From positions 4,066,973 through 4,130,972 of the forward strand of contig NZ_PEJS01000001.1 in NCBI RefSeq assembly GCF_002750975.1: a DNA stretch of 64,000 nucleotides, read 5' to 3'. Positions within the stretch are counted from its first letter, which is position 1. Each line of letters opens with the position of its first letter. The notes beneath the pieces were generated by a model, which worked only from the letters and a program-made list of their open reading frames with translations, searched no databases and was not told the DNA's origin. This document shows positions 1 through 8,367 of the stretch, in pieces. The position numbers and the translations under genes are program-made. The DNA comes from Stenotrophomonas indicatrix. GTDB lineage: Bacteria; Pseudomonadota; Gammaproteobacteria; Xanthomonadales; Xanthomonadaceae.

Positions 1-56
1 TGCAGCAGTCGATGTCCGAACAGGACACGGCCGCGCAACCGCAGGCGCAGGACTGA
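1..56 (+). CDS. C-terminal tail of an unidentified gene (partial)
   Basis: An open frame enters from the left edge and stops with TGA at 54-56. It encodes a polar, Gln/Asp/Ala-rich tail with GC-rich third codon positions. It is too short to identify. It may be the end of a gene lying upstream of the window, convergent with the phosphatase gene that follows. Confidence 0.35.
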   Translation, partial: QQSMSEQDTAAQPQAQD

Positions 57-68
57 TCGCCGCCCGGG

Positions 69-395
69 TCAGCGCAGGAACGGGATCACTTTGCGCTTGA
101 GCAGTTCCACCAGCACCGGGTCCATGTACTCGTAGTCATCGGGAATATCCAGGCAGATCACCCGCTTGCCGTTCAACCATGCCTTGTAGCGGCTGGAAAG
201 CCGGTTGCGGTGCGCCCGCTCCATCACGAACACCAGATCGGCCCATTGCAGCAGCTCGGGGCTGAGCACTTCCTCGGCGTCGGCGAGCAGCCCGGCCGAG
301 GCGGTTTCGACGCCCGGCCAACCGGCGAACACCTGCTCGGCCGTCGGGCTGCGCAGGCGGTTCTGGCTGCAGAGGAAGAGCACGTTGCGGGTCAT
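69..395 (-). CDS. Small low-molecular-weight protein tyrosine phosphatase-family protein
   Basis: About 108 residues. The phosphatase P-loop signature C-x5-R-S is at the N-terminus (C9 to R15, CSQNRLRS), and a DxxxYMDP segment lies near the C-terminus, so it probably hydrolyses phosphotyrosine or a similar phosphomonoester in the cytoplasm. It is shorter than classical LMW-PTPs (about 150 residues) but matches a known short subfamily. I chose the ATG at 393-395 because AGGCGAG sits about 5 bases upstream; a GTG two codons earlier is possible but would overlap that site. It follows uvrD on the same strand, separated by a SMAG repeat and a long palindrome, so co-transcription is uncertain. The substrate is unknown. 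Confidence 0.8.
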   Translation of the reverse strand: MTRNVLFLCSQNRLRSPTAEQVFAGWPGVETASAGLLADAEEVLSPELLQWADLVFVMERAHRNRLSSRYKAWLNGKRVICLDIPDDYEYMDPVLVELLKRKVIPFLR

Positions 396-409
396 GAGCA
401 CTCGCCTTT

Positions 410-433
410 GTAGAGCCGAGCCCGTGCTCGGCT
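410..433 (+). repeat. SMAG (GTAG-headed) palindromic repeat
   Basis: GTAG is followed by AGCCGAG, a six-base loop and CTCGGCT, the head-plus-hairpin form of the S. maltophilia SMAG/REP family. It lies between uvrD and the phosphatase gene. Confidence 0.75.
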
Positions 434-448
434 GCTTTCCATCGCGTC

Positions 449-484
449 GGGGTCAGGGCCCTCCTACGGGAGGGATCCGACCCC
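449..484. repeat. Long inverted repeat, GGGGTC...GACCCC family
   Basis: GGGGTCAGGGCCCTCC and its near reverse complement face each other across a short loop just after the uvrD stop. The same outer arms recur at 15977-16004, 29801-29840 and 35418-35457, so this is a dispersed family. There is no T run to make it a standard terminator. Confidence 0.65.
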
Positions 485-492
485 GGCGGTGA

Positions 493-2685
493 TCAGATCA
501 CCGTCAGGTTGGCATACGCCATCACCAGCCACTTGCTGCCGGCGTCGGCGAACTCGATCTGCACGCGTGCGTGGGCACCGTTGCCTTCGTAGTCGGTCAC
601 CATGCCTTCGCCGAACTTGGGATGGTTGACCAGCGCACCCAGCTTGATCGGCGGCGTTTCGATGGCGGCGTGTCCCATTACCCGGCTTGCGCCCATCGAC
701 GCCGGCCGCGACACCTGCACCTTCGGCCGCACTTCGTGCAGCAGTTCGCGCGGGATCTCGCGCAGGAAACGCGAAGGCAGGCTGTAGTTGTCCTGGCCGT
801 GGATGCGCCGCGATTCGGCGTAGCTGAGCACCAGCTTCTGCCGCGCGCGGGTGATGCCGACGTAGGCCAGCCGACGCTCTTCCTCCAGCCGCCCGCTTTC
901 CTCCAGCGACCGTGCACTGGGGAACAACCCCTCTTCCACGCCGGCCAGGAACACCAGCGGGAATTCCAGGCCCTTGGCCGAGTGCAGCGTCATCAGCTGC
1001 ACGCCTTCCTCGCCGGCCTGCGCCTGGCCCTCACCGGCCTCCAGCGCCGCGTAGGCCAGGAACGCGACCAGCTCGTCCATGTCCTCGCCCACTTCCTCGA
1101 TGTCGTCGGCACGGCGCACGAAGCGCGAGGCCACCGACACCAGTTCGTCGAGGTTGTCGGTGCGCGATTCCGAATCCAGCGCGTTGCGGCTTTCCTTGCT
1201 CCAGTGCTCACGCAGCTGCGAGCGCACCAGCACATGGTCCACGCGCTCGGCCAGGGTCATCTGCAGGGTCTGCGCCTGCAGTTCGTTGACCAGCACCAGG
1301 AAGCCGGCCAGCGCATTGCGGGCTCGTGCCGCCAGTGCGCTGCCCTGGGTCACCAGCATGGTGGCTTCCCACAGCGAGATGCCCTGGGCGCGCGCTTCGC
1401 GGCGCACTTCGTCCAGCGTGCGGTCACCGATGCCACGCGTGGGCGTATTCACTGCGCGCTCGAATGCAGCATCGTCGTTGCGGTTGGACAGCAGCCGCAG
1501 GTAGGCCAGCGCATCCTTCACTTCGGCGCGCTCGAAGAAGCGCATGCCGCCATACACGCGGTACGGCACCTGTTCGCTCAGCAGCGCTTCTTCCAGCGCG
1601 CGCGACTGCGCGTTGCTGCGGTAGAGCACGGCCACTTCGGTGTAGCTGCCGCCGTCGCGCACCCACTGCCGTGCGCGCTCGACGATGTAGCGCGCCTCGT
1701 CCATCTCGTTGTATGCCGCGTACAGGTCGATCGGCTCGCCGTCACCACTGTCGGTCCACAGCTGCTTGCCGATGCGGTCCGGGTTGTGCGCGATCACCGC
1801 GTTAGCGGCGCTGAGGATGTTGGCGGTGGAACGGTAGTTCTGCTCCAGGCGGATGGTCTGCGCGCCCGGGAAATCGCGCAGGAAGCCCTGCACGTTCTCG
1901 ACCTTGGCACCGCGCCAGCCGTAGATGGCCTGGTCATCATCACCGACCACGAACACGTGGCCCTCGTGCCCGGCCAGCACGCGCACGAAGGCGTACTGGA
2001 TGGCGTTGGTATCCTGGAATTCGTCCACCAGGATCTCGCGGAACCGCGCGCGGTAATGCGACAGCAACGGCGGATTGTCGCGCAGCAGTTCGTGCGCGCG
2101 CAGCAGCAGCTCGGCGAAATCGACCAGGCCGGCACGGTCACACCGCGCCTGGTACTCGGCGTAGGCCTGGCGCATGGTTTCCAGCCACGCATCGTTCGGC
2201 TCGGGCTGGATGTGCTGCGGGCGGCGGCCCTCATCCTTCTGCGCGTTGATCCACCAGGCAATCTGCTTGGGCGGGTACTTGCCGTCATCCAGCTCCAGCG
2301 CCTGCACCACGCGCTTGACCAGCCGCAGCTGGTCGTCCGAATCCATCACCTGGAAGCCTTCAGGCAGCTTGGCATCCTGCCAGTGCAGGCGCAGCAGGCG
2401 GTTGGCCAGGCCGTGGAAGGTGCCGATCCACATGCCGCGGCTGCCATGCGGCAGCTGCGCGTCGATGCGATGGCGCATCTCGCCGGCGGCCTTGTTGGTG
2501 AAGGTCACCGCGAAAATGCCGTGGGTCGGCACGCCTTCGACTTCATGCAGCCAGGCAATGCGGTGGGTGAGTACGCGCGTCTTGCCCGACCCGGCACCGG
2601 CCAGCACCAGGTGGTGACCGAGGGGAGCGGAGACGGCTTCGCGCTGGGCCGGGTTCAGGCCATCAAGCAAGTGGGAGACATCCAT
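493..2685 (-). CDS. uvrD: DNA helicase II UvrD
   Basis: A 730-residue superfamily 1A helicase, close to the usual length of about 720. The N-terminus has the Q-motif region (LNPAQREAV) and Walker A (GSGKT, residues 32-36). Walker B (VDEFQDTN) follows, then the GDDDQAIYGWRGA motif and the C-terminal motif with TLHSAKGLEFP and YVGITRA. The last ~60 residues form the Tudor-like domain (HPKFGEGMVTDYEG). The enzyme unwinds DNA 3'-5' in nucleotide excision and mismatch repair. UvrD is preferred over Rep because of the C-terminal domain and the overall match. The ATG has GGAGG almost touching it, which is unusually close. Confidence 0.95.
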   Translation of the reverse strand: MDVSHLLDGLNPAQREAVSAPLGHHLVLAGAGSGKTRVLTHRIAWLHEVEGVPTHGIFAVTFTNKAAGEMRHRIDAQLPHGSRGMWIGTFHGLANRLLRLHWQDAKLPEGFQVMDSDDQLRLVKRVVQALELDDGKYPPKQIAWWINAQKDEGRRPQHIQPEPNDAWLETMRQAYAEYQARCDRAGLVDFAELLLRAHELLRDNPPLLSHYRARFREILVDEFQDTNAIQYAFVRVLAGHEGHVFVVGDDDQAIYGWRGAKVENVQGFLRDFPGAQTIRLEQNYRSTANILSAANAVIAHNPDRIGKQLWTDSGDGEPIDLYAAYNEMDEARYIVERARQWVRDGGSYTEVAVLYRSNAQSRALEEALLSEQVPYRVYGGMRFFERAEVKDALAYLRLLSNRNDDAAFERAVNTPTRGIGDRTLDEVRREARAQGISLWEATMLVTQGSALAARARNALAGFLVLVNELQAQTLQMTLAERVDHVLVRSQLREHWSKESRNALDSESRTDNLDELVSVASRFVRRADDIEEVGEDMDELVAFLAYAALEAGEGQAQAGEEGVQLMTLHSAKGLEFPLVFLAGVEEGLFPSARSLEESGRLEEERRLAYVGITRARQKLVLSYAESRRIHGQDNYSLPSRFLREIPRELLHEVRPKVQVSRPASMGASRVMGHAAIETPPIKLGALVNHPKFGEGMVTDYEGNGAHARVQIEFADAGSKWLVMAYANLTVI

Positions 2686-2694
2686 GCCTCCATT

Positions 2695-4098
2695 TTACGG
2701 CATCGACGTCGCAGCTCCTGCGACCACCTGCGTGGCAAGTGCCTGCGCCTGCTGACGCAGTTCAGGCACCGCCAGGCTTTCCCACAGGCTGCCGATGCGC
2801 AGGCTGCCGAGTACCCCCAGGCGCGCCTGTGGCTGGCCACCCGCTGCACACAACCGGTCGCCCGGTACACTGCTGTCCAGGCCCAGCCCATGCGGCCCGG
2901 AGCGGGCCAGGCCATCGGCCTGCAGCTGCTGCAGCAAGGGATTGCGCAGTGCCGAGGCGCGGGTCTCCACACCGGTGGCATTGACCACCGCAGCGATCGT
3001 CCACTGCACGTTGCCGCCGCCCGCCTCGCGGCCCGACAGCCGCAGGGCATCACCGTCGCGCCACACGCGCTGCAGGCGGGCGCGGTGAACGCGCAGCTGG
3101 CCGCTGGCCTGCAGCGCCTGCAACTGCTCAGCCACCGGTTCAGCAATGCGATGGCGGTGCACGTCCCAGTAGCGCACCACGTGGCGCAGGAAGCGGCGCT
3201 GGTCGGCGGCGTCCATGCTCTGCCACAGCGCTTGGCCGTGCGGGCGGATGCGGTCCATCACGCCCTGCCAGGGCATGCCGTCGGCCTGTGCCTGCCGCGC
3301 GTGCTGGCGCAGTACGCGCAGACGCCGGCGCAGGGTCATCGTCAGCAGCTCCTGCGGGTCGAACGCCGGCAGACCGCCGTGGGCGTGCGGCAACGGCAGC
3401 AACCCGTGGCGCGAGATCACGTGCAGCGGTCCGCTATGGCCGCCGGCCACCAACGCCAGCACGGTGTCGGCCATGCTCAGCCCGGAGCCGACGATGGCCA
3501 GGGCATGGTCACTGGCCAGCGTGCGTACGCCGTCGTAATCCCAGGCTTCGACCACGTCATCGGCAGATAGCGCGTCGACGCCGTCCACCGGCAACGGCCG
3601 CATGCTGTTGCCGGTGGCGATCACCACCTGCGCTGCATGAAGTGTTTGGCCATCGCCCAGCTGCAGCTGGTAACCGTGGTCATCTGGCTGCATCGCCAGC
3701 ACCGGTTGGGCGATGACCTGCAATCGCGCCGCGCTGGCCGCTTCGGCCTCGCGCAGGCGCTGCTGCAGGTAGGCAGCGAAGTAGTGGCGACACACATAGC
3801 GTTCGCCCAGCACTTCGCGCGCCTCGCCCGGGTACGCGTTGGCGGCCTGCAGGAAATCGAGGAAGTCGCCGGGCTGGTCGGCAAAGGCGCTCATCTTCGC
3901 CGCCGGCACGTTCAGCAGGTGCTCCGGCCACGGCGTGGCATAGGCAATGCCCTGTGCCAGCTGCGAGGCCGGCTCGAAGATGGCCAGCGCCAGCGGTGCC
4001 TGGGCCTGGCGCAACACCTGGATCGCCACCAGCACCCCGGCCGCACCACCGCCGATGATCGCCAGGTCCAGTTCGCCACTACGCGGTGAATCAGTCAT
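2695..4098 (-). CDS. FAD/NAD(P)-binding flavoprotein (YdhS-like family)
   Basis: About 467 residues. It has an N-terminal dinucleotide fold (IIGGGAAGV near residue 15), a conserved LLNVPAAKMSAFADQPGDF segment characteristic of the FAD-NAD(P)-binding YdhS-type family, an ATGNSMRPLP stretch and a second Rossmann motif (VGSGLSMADT). It is presumably a cytoplasmic oxidoreductase or monooxygenase-like flavoprotein of unknown substrate. The start could be the ATG at 4096-4098 or one six codons upstream (4116); neither has a strong ribosome site. It ends 9 bases before the uvrD start on the same strand, so the two may be co-transcribed. Confidence 0.8.
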   Translation of the reverse strand: MTDSPRSGELDLAIIGGGAAGVLVAIQVLRQAQAPLALAIFEPASQLAQGIAYATPWPEHLLNVPAAKMSAFADQPGDFLDFLQAANAYPGEAREVLGERYVCRHYFAAYLQQRLREAEAASAARLQVIAQPVLAMQPDDHGYQLQLGDGQTLHAAQVVIATGNSMRPLPVDGVDALSADDVVEAWDYDGVRTLASDHALAIVGSGLSMADTVLALVAGGHSGPLHVISRHGLLPLPHAHGGLPAFDPQELLTMTLRRRLRVLRQHARQAQADGMPWQGVMDRIRPHGQALWQSMDAADQRRFLRHVVRYWDVHRHRIAEPVAEQLQALQASGQLRVHRARLQRVWRDGDALRLSGREAGGGNVQWTIAAVVNATGVETRASALRNPLLQQLQADGLARSGPHGLGLDSSVPGDRLCAAGGQPQARLGVLGSLRIGSLWESLAVPELRQQAQALATQVVAGAATSMP

Positions 4099-4140
4099 GC
4101 GCCGATTGTAGGCCATCGGCCCTGCCCGGCTGGCGCTGGC

Positions 4141-5559
4141 CTACATCAAGGCATCGGCCAGGCGCGCGATGCCCTCGCGGCTGCGCAGCCACGCGGGACG
4201 CTTGCGCCACTGCTCCAGGTCCAGCAGGCGCGACTGGCGCAGGTAGTCGTCCTCGATGGCGCACAACTGCGTGACCAGCTGACGGTCGTAGCAGATCAGG
4301 CCGATTTCGGCATTCAGCGCGAACGAGCGGATATCCATGTTGATCGACCCGAGCACGGCGATGTCCTCGTCCACGCTCATGTGCTTGGCATGCAGGAACT
4401 GCGGCTCGTACAGCGCGATCTGCACCCCGCAGCGCAGCAGCTCATCGTAGTAGGCCTCCTGCGCCCACGAGGTCAGCCGCTGGTTGTTGCTGGCCGACAG
4501 GATCAGCTGCACCTGCACGCCGGACAGCGCGGCGATGCGCAGTGCACTCAGCGTTGCTTCGTCGGGCACGAAGTAGGGCGTGACCATCACCAGCCGTCGC
4601 CGGGCAAGATGGATCAGCGCGGCCACCGCATCGCGCGCGTTGCTGTACGGGTAGGCCGGGCCACTGGGCAGCAGCTGGGTGGCGATGTCCTCGCTGCACA
4701 CCGGCACGTCGGCGATGACCTCCAGGCGCTGCCCGGTTTCGATGTACCAGTCGCTGGCGAACACCGCTTCAAGGTGCGCCACCGCAGGCCCGCGCACGCG
4801 CGCCACCAGCTCGCGGTTGGGGTGGCCGGCAACGAATTCAGGGCGCGCCAGGTTCTGCGAACCGACATAACCCACTTCGTTGTCGATCACCGCGATCTTG
4901 CGATGGTTGCGCAGGTCCATGCGTCCGCTGCGGCGCCAACGCAGGCCGCCGGGCAGCATCGCGCGCACTTCGATGTCACGTGACCGCAGCCGCTTGCTGT
5001 ATGCGCGCAGGCCCCGCTTGGCGCCGACCGCATCCAGCAGCACGCGGCACTGCACGCCGCGCGCTGCGGCACGCTGCAGGGCTTCGACGATGGCCTCGCC
5101 CACCGTGTCATCGAACATCAGGTAGTACAGCAGGTGCACCCGGTCCTGGGCCTGGTCGATGTCGGCGATCAGGGTGTGCAGTGATTCGTCATAGTCGGTC
5201 AGCAGGTCGATCGCGTTGCCGTGCACCGGCATGAAATCGCCCTGGCGCTGCACCAGCGGCACCACTTCGGCGCTGGCCGAATCGGGCTTGGGCGTCCAGC
5301 GCAGGCGGCGCTGCAGCGCCTGTTCTTCACGGATGACCTGCGAGGCCTCGGCCTGCCGGCGGATGCGCTCGCGCGACAGCCACGGATGCCCGAACAGCAG
5401 ATAGAGCGGCAGACCCAGCAGCGGCACGAAGCCGACCAGCAGCAGCCAGCTGCGCGCCGCGCCCGGCGTAGTGCGGGTGGGGATCCAGCACAGCGCCACC
5501 AGCCGGATCAGCCAGTCGATCAACAGCAGGTACGAGCCCAGCAGCCACTCGAACAGCAT
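4141..5559 (-). CDS. cls: Cardiolipin synthase (phospholipase D superfamily)
   Basis: 472 residues from the ATG at 5557-5559, the usual length for Cls. Two N-terminal membrane helices (about residues 5-25 and 37-56) precede two phospholipase D domains with H-x-K-x4-D motifs starting at H219 (HRKIAVID) and H390 (HAKHMSVD). The enzyme joins two phosphatidylglycerol molecules, or PG and another phospholipid, to make cardiolipin at the inner membrane. The frame remains open 51 codons upstream, but those residues are Pro/Arg/Cys-rich and precede the conserved hydrophobic start, so I excluded them. Confidence 0.9.
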   Translation of the reverse strand: MLFEWLLGSYLLLIDWLIRLVALCWIPTRTTPGAARSWLLLVGFVPLLGLPLYLLFGHPWLSRERIRRQAEASQVIREEQALQRRLRWTPKPDSASAEVVPLVQRQGDFMPVHGNAIDLLTDYDESLHTLIADIDQAQDRVHLLYYLMFDDTVGEAIVEALQRAAARGVQCRVLLDAVGAKRGLRAYSKRLRSRDIEVRAMLPGGLRWRRSGRMDLRNHRKIAVIDNEVGYVGSQNLARPEFVAGHPNRELVARVRGPAVAHLEAVFASDWYIETGQRLEVIADVPVCSEDIATQLLPSGPAYPYSNARDAVAALIHLARRRLVMVTPYFVPDEATLSALRIAALSGVQVQLILSASNNQRLTSWAQEAYYDELLRCGVQIALYEPQFLHAKHMSVDEDIAVLGSINMDIRSFALNAEIGLICYDRQLVTQLCAIEDDYLRQSRLLDLEQWRKRPAWLRSREGIARLADALM

Positions 5560-5669
5560 CGCGTCGCCCGTTGGGAGGTGTGGGGCCATTCTGCCCAGCG
5601 GGGTGTGCAGAGTCGAGCAGCACTGGGGACAGCGTGCCGACCAACGGGCGGCACCCACGGGGTCGGAAC

Positions 5670-5693
5670 GTGTCGACCAAGGTCGACACCTAC
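5670..5693 (-). repeat. SMAG palindromic repeat
   Basis: Read on the minus strand, GTAGGTGTCGACC-TT-GGTCGACAC has a GTAG head and a perfect stem. It lies between the rpmG terminator and cls. Confidence 0.75.
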
Positions 5694-5710
5694 CGGGGGC
5701 GGGGGGGCAC

Positions 5711-5740
5711 AAAAAAACCCGCCACGAGGGCGGGTTTTTT
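5711..5740 (-). terminator. Rho-independent terminator of rpmB-rpmG
   Basis: The stem ACCCGCC/GGGCGGGT has the loop ACGA and is flanked by an A run (5711-5717) and a T run (5735-5740), so it can act on either strand. It lies 27 bases past the rpmG stop. Confidence 0.85.
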
Positions 5741-5766
5741 CGGAAGCGACCCGCAATCCTTGCGGA

Positions 5767-5931
5767 TTACTTGATCTTGCCTTCCTTGTACGGGACGTGC
5801 TTGCGCACGACCGGATCGTACTTGGAGAATTCCATCTTCCCCGGGGTGTTCTTCTTGTTCTTGTCGGTCGTGTAGAAGTGACCGGTACCAGCGGTCGAAA
5901 TCATACGGACCTTATCGCGCTTGCCTGCCAT
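5767..5931 (-). CDS. rpmG: 50S ribosomal protein L33
   Basis: A 54-residue protein starting [17 protein letters not shown] and ending YKEGKIK, which matches bacterial L33, a late-assembling large-subunit protein. It contains no cysteine, so it is the zinc-independent (C-minus) form, as in E. coli. The ATG is at 5929-5931 with a GAGGAG-type ribosome site upstream. It lies 13 bases after rpmB, the conserved rpmB-rpmG order, and ends just before a strong terminator. Confidence 0.95.
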   Translation of the reverse strand: MAGKRDKVRMISTAGTGHFYTTDKNKKNTPGKMEFSKYDPVVRKHVPYKEGKIK

Positions 5932-5944
5932 GATCGTCTACTCC

Positions 5945-6181
5945 TCAGACCTTTTCGCCGCGCGCACGCAGCTCAGCCAGAACGGAATCGATACCGTTCT
6001 TGTCGATGGTGCGCAGTGCATGCGCGGAAACACGAAGCTTCACCCAGCGGTTCTCGCTGGCAACCCAGAAGCGGCGCTCGTGCAGATTCGGCAGGAAACG
6101 ACGACGGGTCTTGTTGTTGGCGTGCGAGACGTTGTTACCCGTCTGCACTCGCTTGCCGGAAACCTGGCATACGCGGGACAT
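5945..6181 (-). CDS. rpmB: 50S ribosomal protein L28
   Basis: 78 residues, the standard length. It begins [11 protein letters not shown] and contains the typical [12 protein letters not shown] segment. It is a large-subunit protein encoded upstream of rpmG in the same transcript. The 240 bases upstream hold its promoter region, but I could not pick out convincing -35/-10 boxes. Confidence 0.97.
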   Translation of the reverse strand: MSRVCQVSGKRVQTGNNVSHANNKTRRRFLPNLHERRFWVASENRWVKLRVSAHALRTIDKNGIDSVLAELRARGEKV

Positions 6182-6421
6182 GGCGCACCTCGATAGTAAG
6201 TTGTGTCAGCCCGTAGCCCGGGAGACGGCGGCCTCGATGGTTGCCCACCACACGTCAAGAGAATCAAAGGGTTACGCTGGCGTTGGGCGGCCGGGGACGT
6301 GCTCCCGGGGGCGCCGCCCGGCACGAAACCGGACACAGCGAGCCGCGCATTATGCACGCAATCAAGCCCTTGCGCAACTTACCCACAGGCCACGCCTGAA
6401 CGCGATGGCGGCGCCCTGCCC

Positions 6422-6931
6422 TCAGCGCAGGTGCGGCACCACCTGGGCCAGCAGGTGGGCATCCTTCAGTGCGCCATGCAGGCCGCGGGTGCCGGGAATA
6501 CGCAGGCGCTGCAGCACATCGTCGAGCTTGTTGGGCATGCCCGGCCAACGGCTGCGGGCCAGCTTCAGGCTGCAGGTCACGCGGCAGTGCTGGGCCAGCC
6601 CTTCGGCGATGCCGGCCAGGCGCAGCTCGTTGTCGAGGAAGCCGACATCGAAGGTGGCGTTGTGCGCGACCATCTCGCTGCCACGCAGGAACTCCAGCAG
6701 TTCGGCGGCCTTGCTCGCAAACAGCGCCTTGCCCACCAGCATTGCATCGCTGATGCCGTGCACGCGCTGCGCGCCCCAGTCCACCTTCCGCTGCGGCTGC
6801 AGGTAGGTGTGGAACTGGCGGCCGCTGAGTTGTCCATCGACCAGTTCCACCGCCCCGATTTCAATCACCCGATGGCCCAGGCGATGCGAGATACCGGTGG
6901 TTTCGGTGTCCAGTGCGACGACGCGGCTCAC
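6422..6931 (-). CDS. DnaQ-like 3'-5' exonuclease (DEDDh)
   Basis: About 169 residues from a GTG at 6929-6931. The three exonuclease motifs are present: DTETTG near residue 7, HNATFDVGFLDNE in the middle and LHGALKDAHLLA near the C-terminus, where the histidine marks the DEDDh class. It resembles the proofreading epsilon subunit but ends right after the nuclease domain and lacks the C-terminal tail that binds the polymerase subunit in E. coli DnaQ (243 residues). It is either an epsilon-type proofreader without that tail or an independent exonuclease, so I give no gene symbol. The frame stays open to 7108, but the added residues are low-complexity Arg/Pro/Cys and look non-coding. Confidence 0.7.
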   Translation of the reverse strand: MSRVVALDTETTGISHRLGHRVIEIGAVELVDGQLSGRQFHTYLQPQRKVDWGAQRVHGISDAMLVGKALFASKAAELLEFLRGSEMVAHNATFDVGFLDNELRLAGIAEGLAQHCRVTCSLKLARSRWPGMPNKLDDVLQRLRIPGTRGLHGALKDAHLLAQVVPHLR

Positions 6932-7134
6932 GGCGCACGCCGGTATGCAGCGGCCGGCATGCGGCAGACAAGGGACGGGAGAGATGGCAGTGCGGTCATG
7001 CGGTGCTGGATCCTGTTGCGCGCGCCCCGTGCGGCGGGGGCAGATGAGGCGGGATTGTCCCACGCGGTGCGTCGGCAGGAGCGCGGACGAACACAGCGAT
7101 GTCGGCATACTGGTGATTCACTGCGGAGGCTCCA

Positions 7135-8367
7135 ATGCGACTGCTGGCCCTCACCTACGGCACCGAAGGCGATACGCGCCCGCTGGTCATGCTCTGCCAT
7201 GGGCTGATCGCGGCCGGTCACGAGGTCATGCTGCTGGCCGACGGCGGCACCCTCGACAGCGCGAAGGCCTTGGGCGTCCCGCACGCCGCGCTGGAAGGCG
7301 ACATCCACGACGAAGTGGTGGCGCTGGTCTCACGCGGCAATGGCGTTGCCGCCGCCAGCACCGGGCTGGCACGGATGGCGCTGCAACACGTCGCCGGTTG
7401 GATGCGTCAGGCCGATGCTGCAGCCGACGGCTGCGATGCGATCCTGACCGGTGGCCTGGCTGCGTTCGTCGGCATGAGCGTCGGCGAGCGTCGCGGCCTT
7501 CCGGTGATCGGCGCCGGCATGATCCCGCTGACGCCGACGCGCGCGTTCCGCTCGCCCTTCCTGCCGCCCGGACGCTCGCCGGGCTGGTTGAACCGGGCCA
7601 GTTATGGCCTGGTCAACGGCCTGATCTGGCGACAGTTCCGCGGCCCGATCAACACGGCCCGCCAGCACGCCGGGCAGCCACCACGACGTTCCCTCTGGGC
7701 TGGCCTGCCGATGCTGTATGGCATCTCGCCACAGCTGCTGCCACCGCCTTCGGACTGGCCGGCCGACCACCTCGTGTGCGGCCAATGGTCGGCCCCTGCT
7801 GCGCCGTGGCAACCGTCGTGCGAACTGCAGGCTTTCCTCGATGCAGGACCGCCGCCGGTCTATCTGGGCTTCGGCAGCATGACCGGCTTCGAGCGCGAAC
7901 GTGTGCTGCCGGCGCTGTTGTCGGCGCTGGCGCCACGCCGCGTGCTGCTGTTTTCCGGTTGGGTCGGCGTGCCCGACATGACGCTGCCCGACTCGGTACG
8001 GGTGATCGGCCCGACCCCGCATGAAGCGTTGTTGCCGCGCTGCGCACTGGCGATCCACCACGGCGGCAGCGGCACCACGCATTCGGCATGCCGCGCCGGC
8101 ATACCGTCGATGGTGATGCCGTTCGCCGCCGACCAGTTCTTCTGGGCCGATCGACTGCAGCACCTGGGCGTGGCACCGGCGCCACTGTCACCCAAGCGGT
8201 TGCAGCCGAAGGTGTTGGCCGATGCACTGGCGTTCGCCGAGCATGCGGATACACGCGCACGGGCGGCCGCGCTGGGCGCTGCAATGGCGAACGAGGATGG
8301 AGTGGCATGCGGCGTGGCCGCACTCGAGCGCTGGCTCAGCCCAACGTCTCCACCACCCAATCAATGA
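7135..8367 (+). CDS. Family 1 glycosyltransferase (UGT/MurG-like GT-B fold)
   Basis: 410 residues. The N-terminus (LALTYGTEGDTRP) and the C-terminal donor-binding signature (HHGGSGTTHSACRAGIP...PFAADQFFWADRL) are typical of UDP-glycosyltransferases acting on small lipophilic acceptors such as sterols, macrolides, flavonoids or rhamnolipid precursors. There is no membrane segment or signal peptide, so it is cytoplasmic. A good ribosome site (GGAGG, 5 bases) supports the ATG at 7135. It stands alone and its 3' end overlaps the convergent LysR gene by 32 bases. Acceptor and sugar are unknown. Confidence 0.85.
   Translation: MRLLALTYGTEGDTRPLVMLCHGLIAAGHEVMLLADGGTLDSAKALGVPHAALEGDIHDEVVALVSRGNGVAAASTGLARMALQHVAGWMRQADAAADGCDAILTGGLAAFVGMSVGERRGLPVIGAGMIPLTPTRAFRSPFLPPGRSPGWLNRASYGLVNGLIWRQFRGPINTARQHAGQPPRRSLWAGLPMLYGISPQLLPPPSDWPADHLVCGQWSAPAAPWQPSCELQAFLDAGPPPVYLGFGSMTGFERERVLPALLSALAPRRVLLFSGWVGVPDMTLPDSVRVIGPTPHEALLPRCALAIHHGGSGTTHSACRAGIPSMVMPFAADQFFWADRLQHLGVAPAPLSPKRLQPKVLADALAFAEHADTRARAAALGAAMANEDGVACGVAALERWLSPTSPPPNQ

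Noticed and set aside
571..3570. A 999-codon frame antisense to uvrD and the flavoprotein
   Set aside because: Same reasons: it opposes two certain genes and has no recognisable motifs.
8336..8367. Convergent overlap between glycosyltransferase and LysR genes as a sign of a wrong frame
   Set aside because: Both C-termini look normal for their families, so a 32-base tail-to-tail overlap is accepted.
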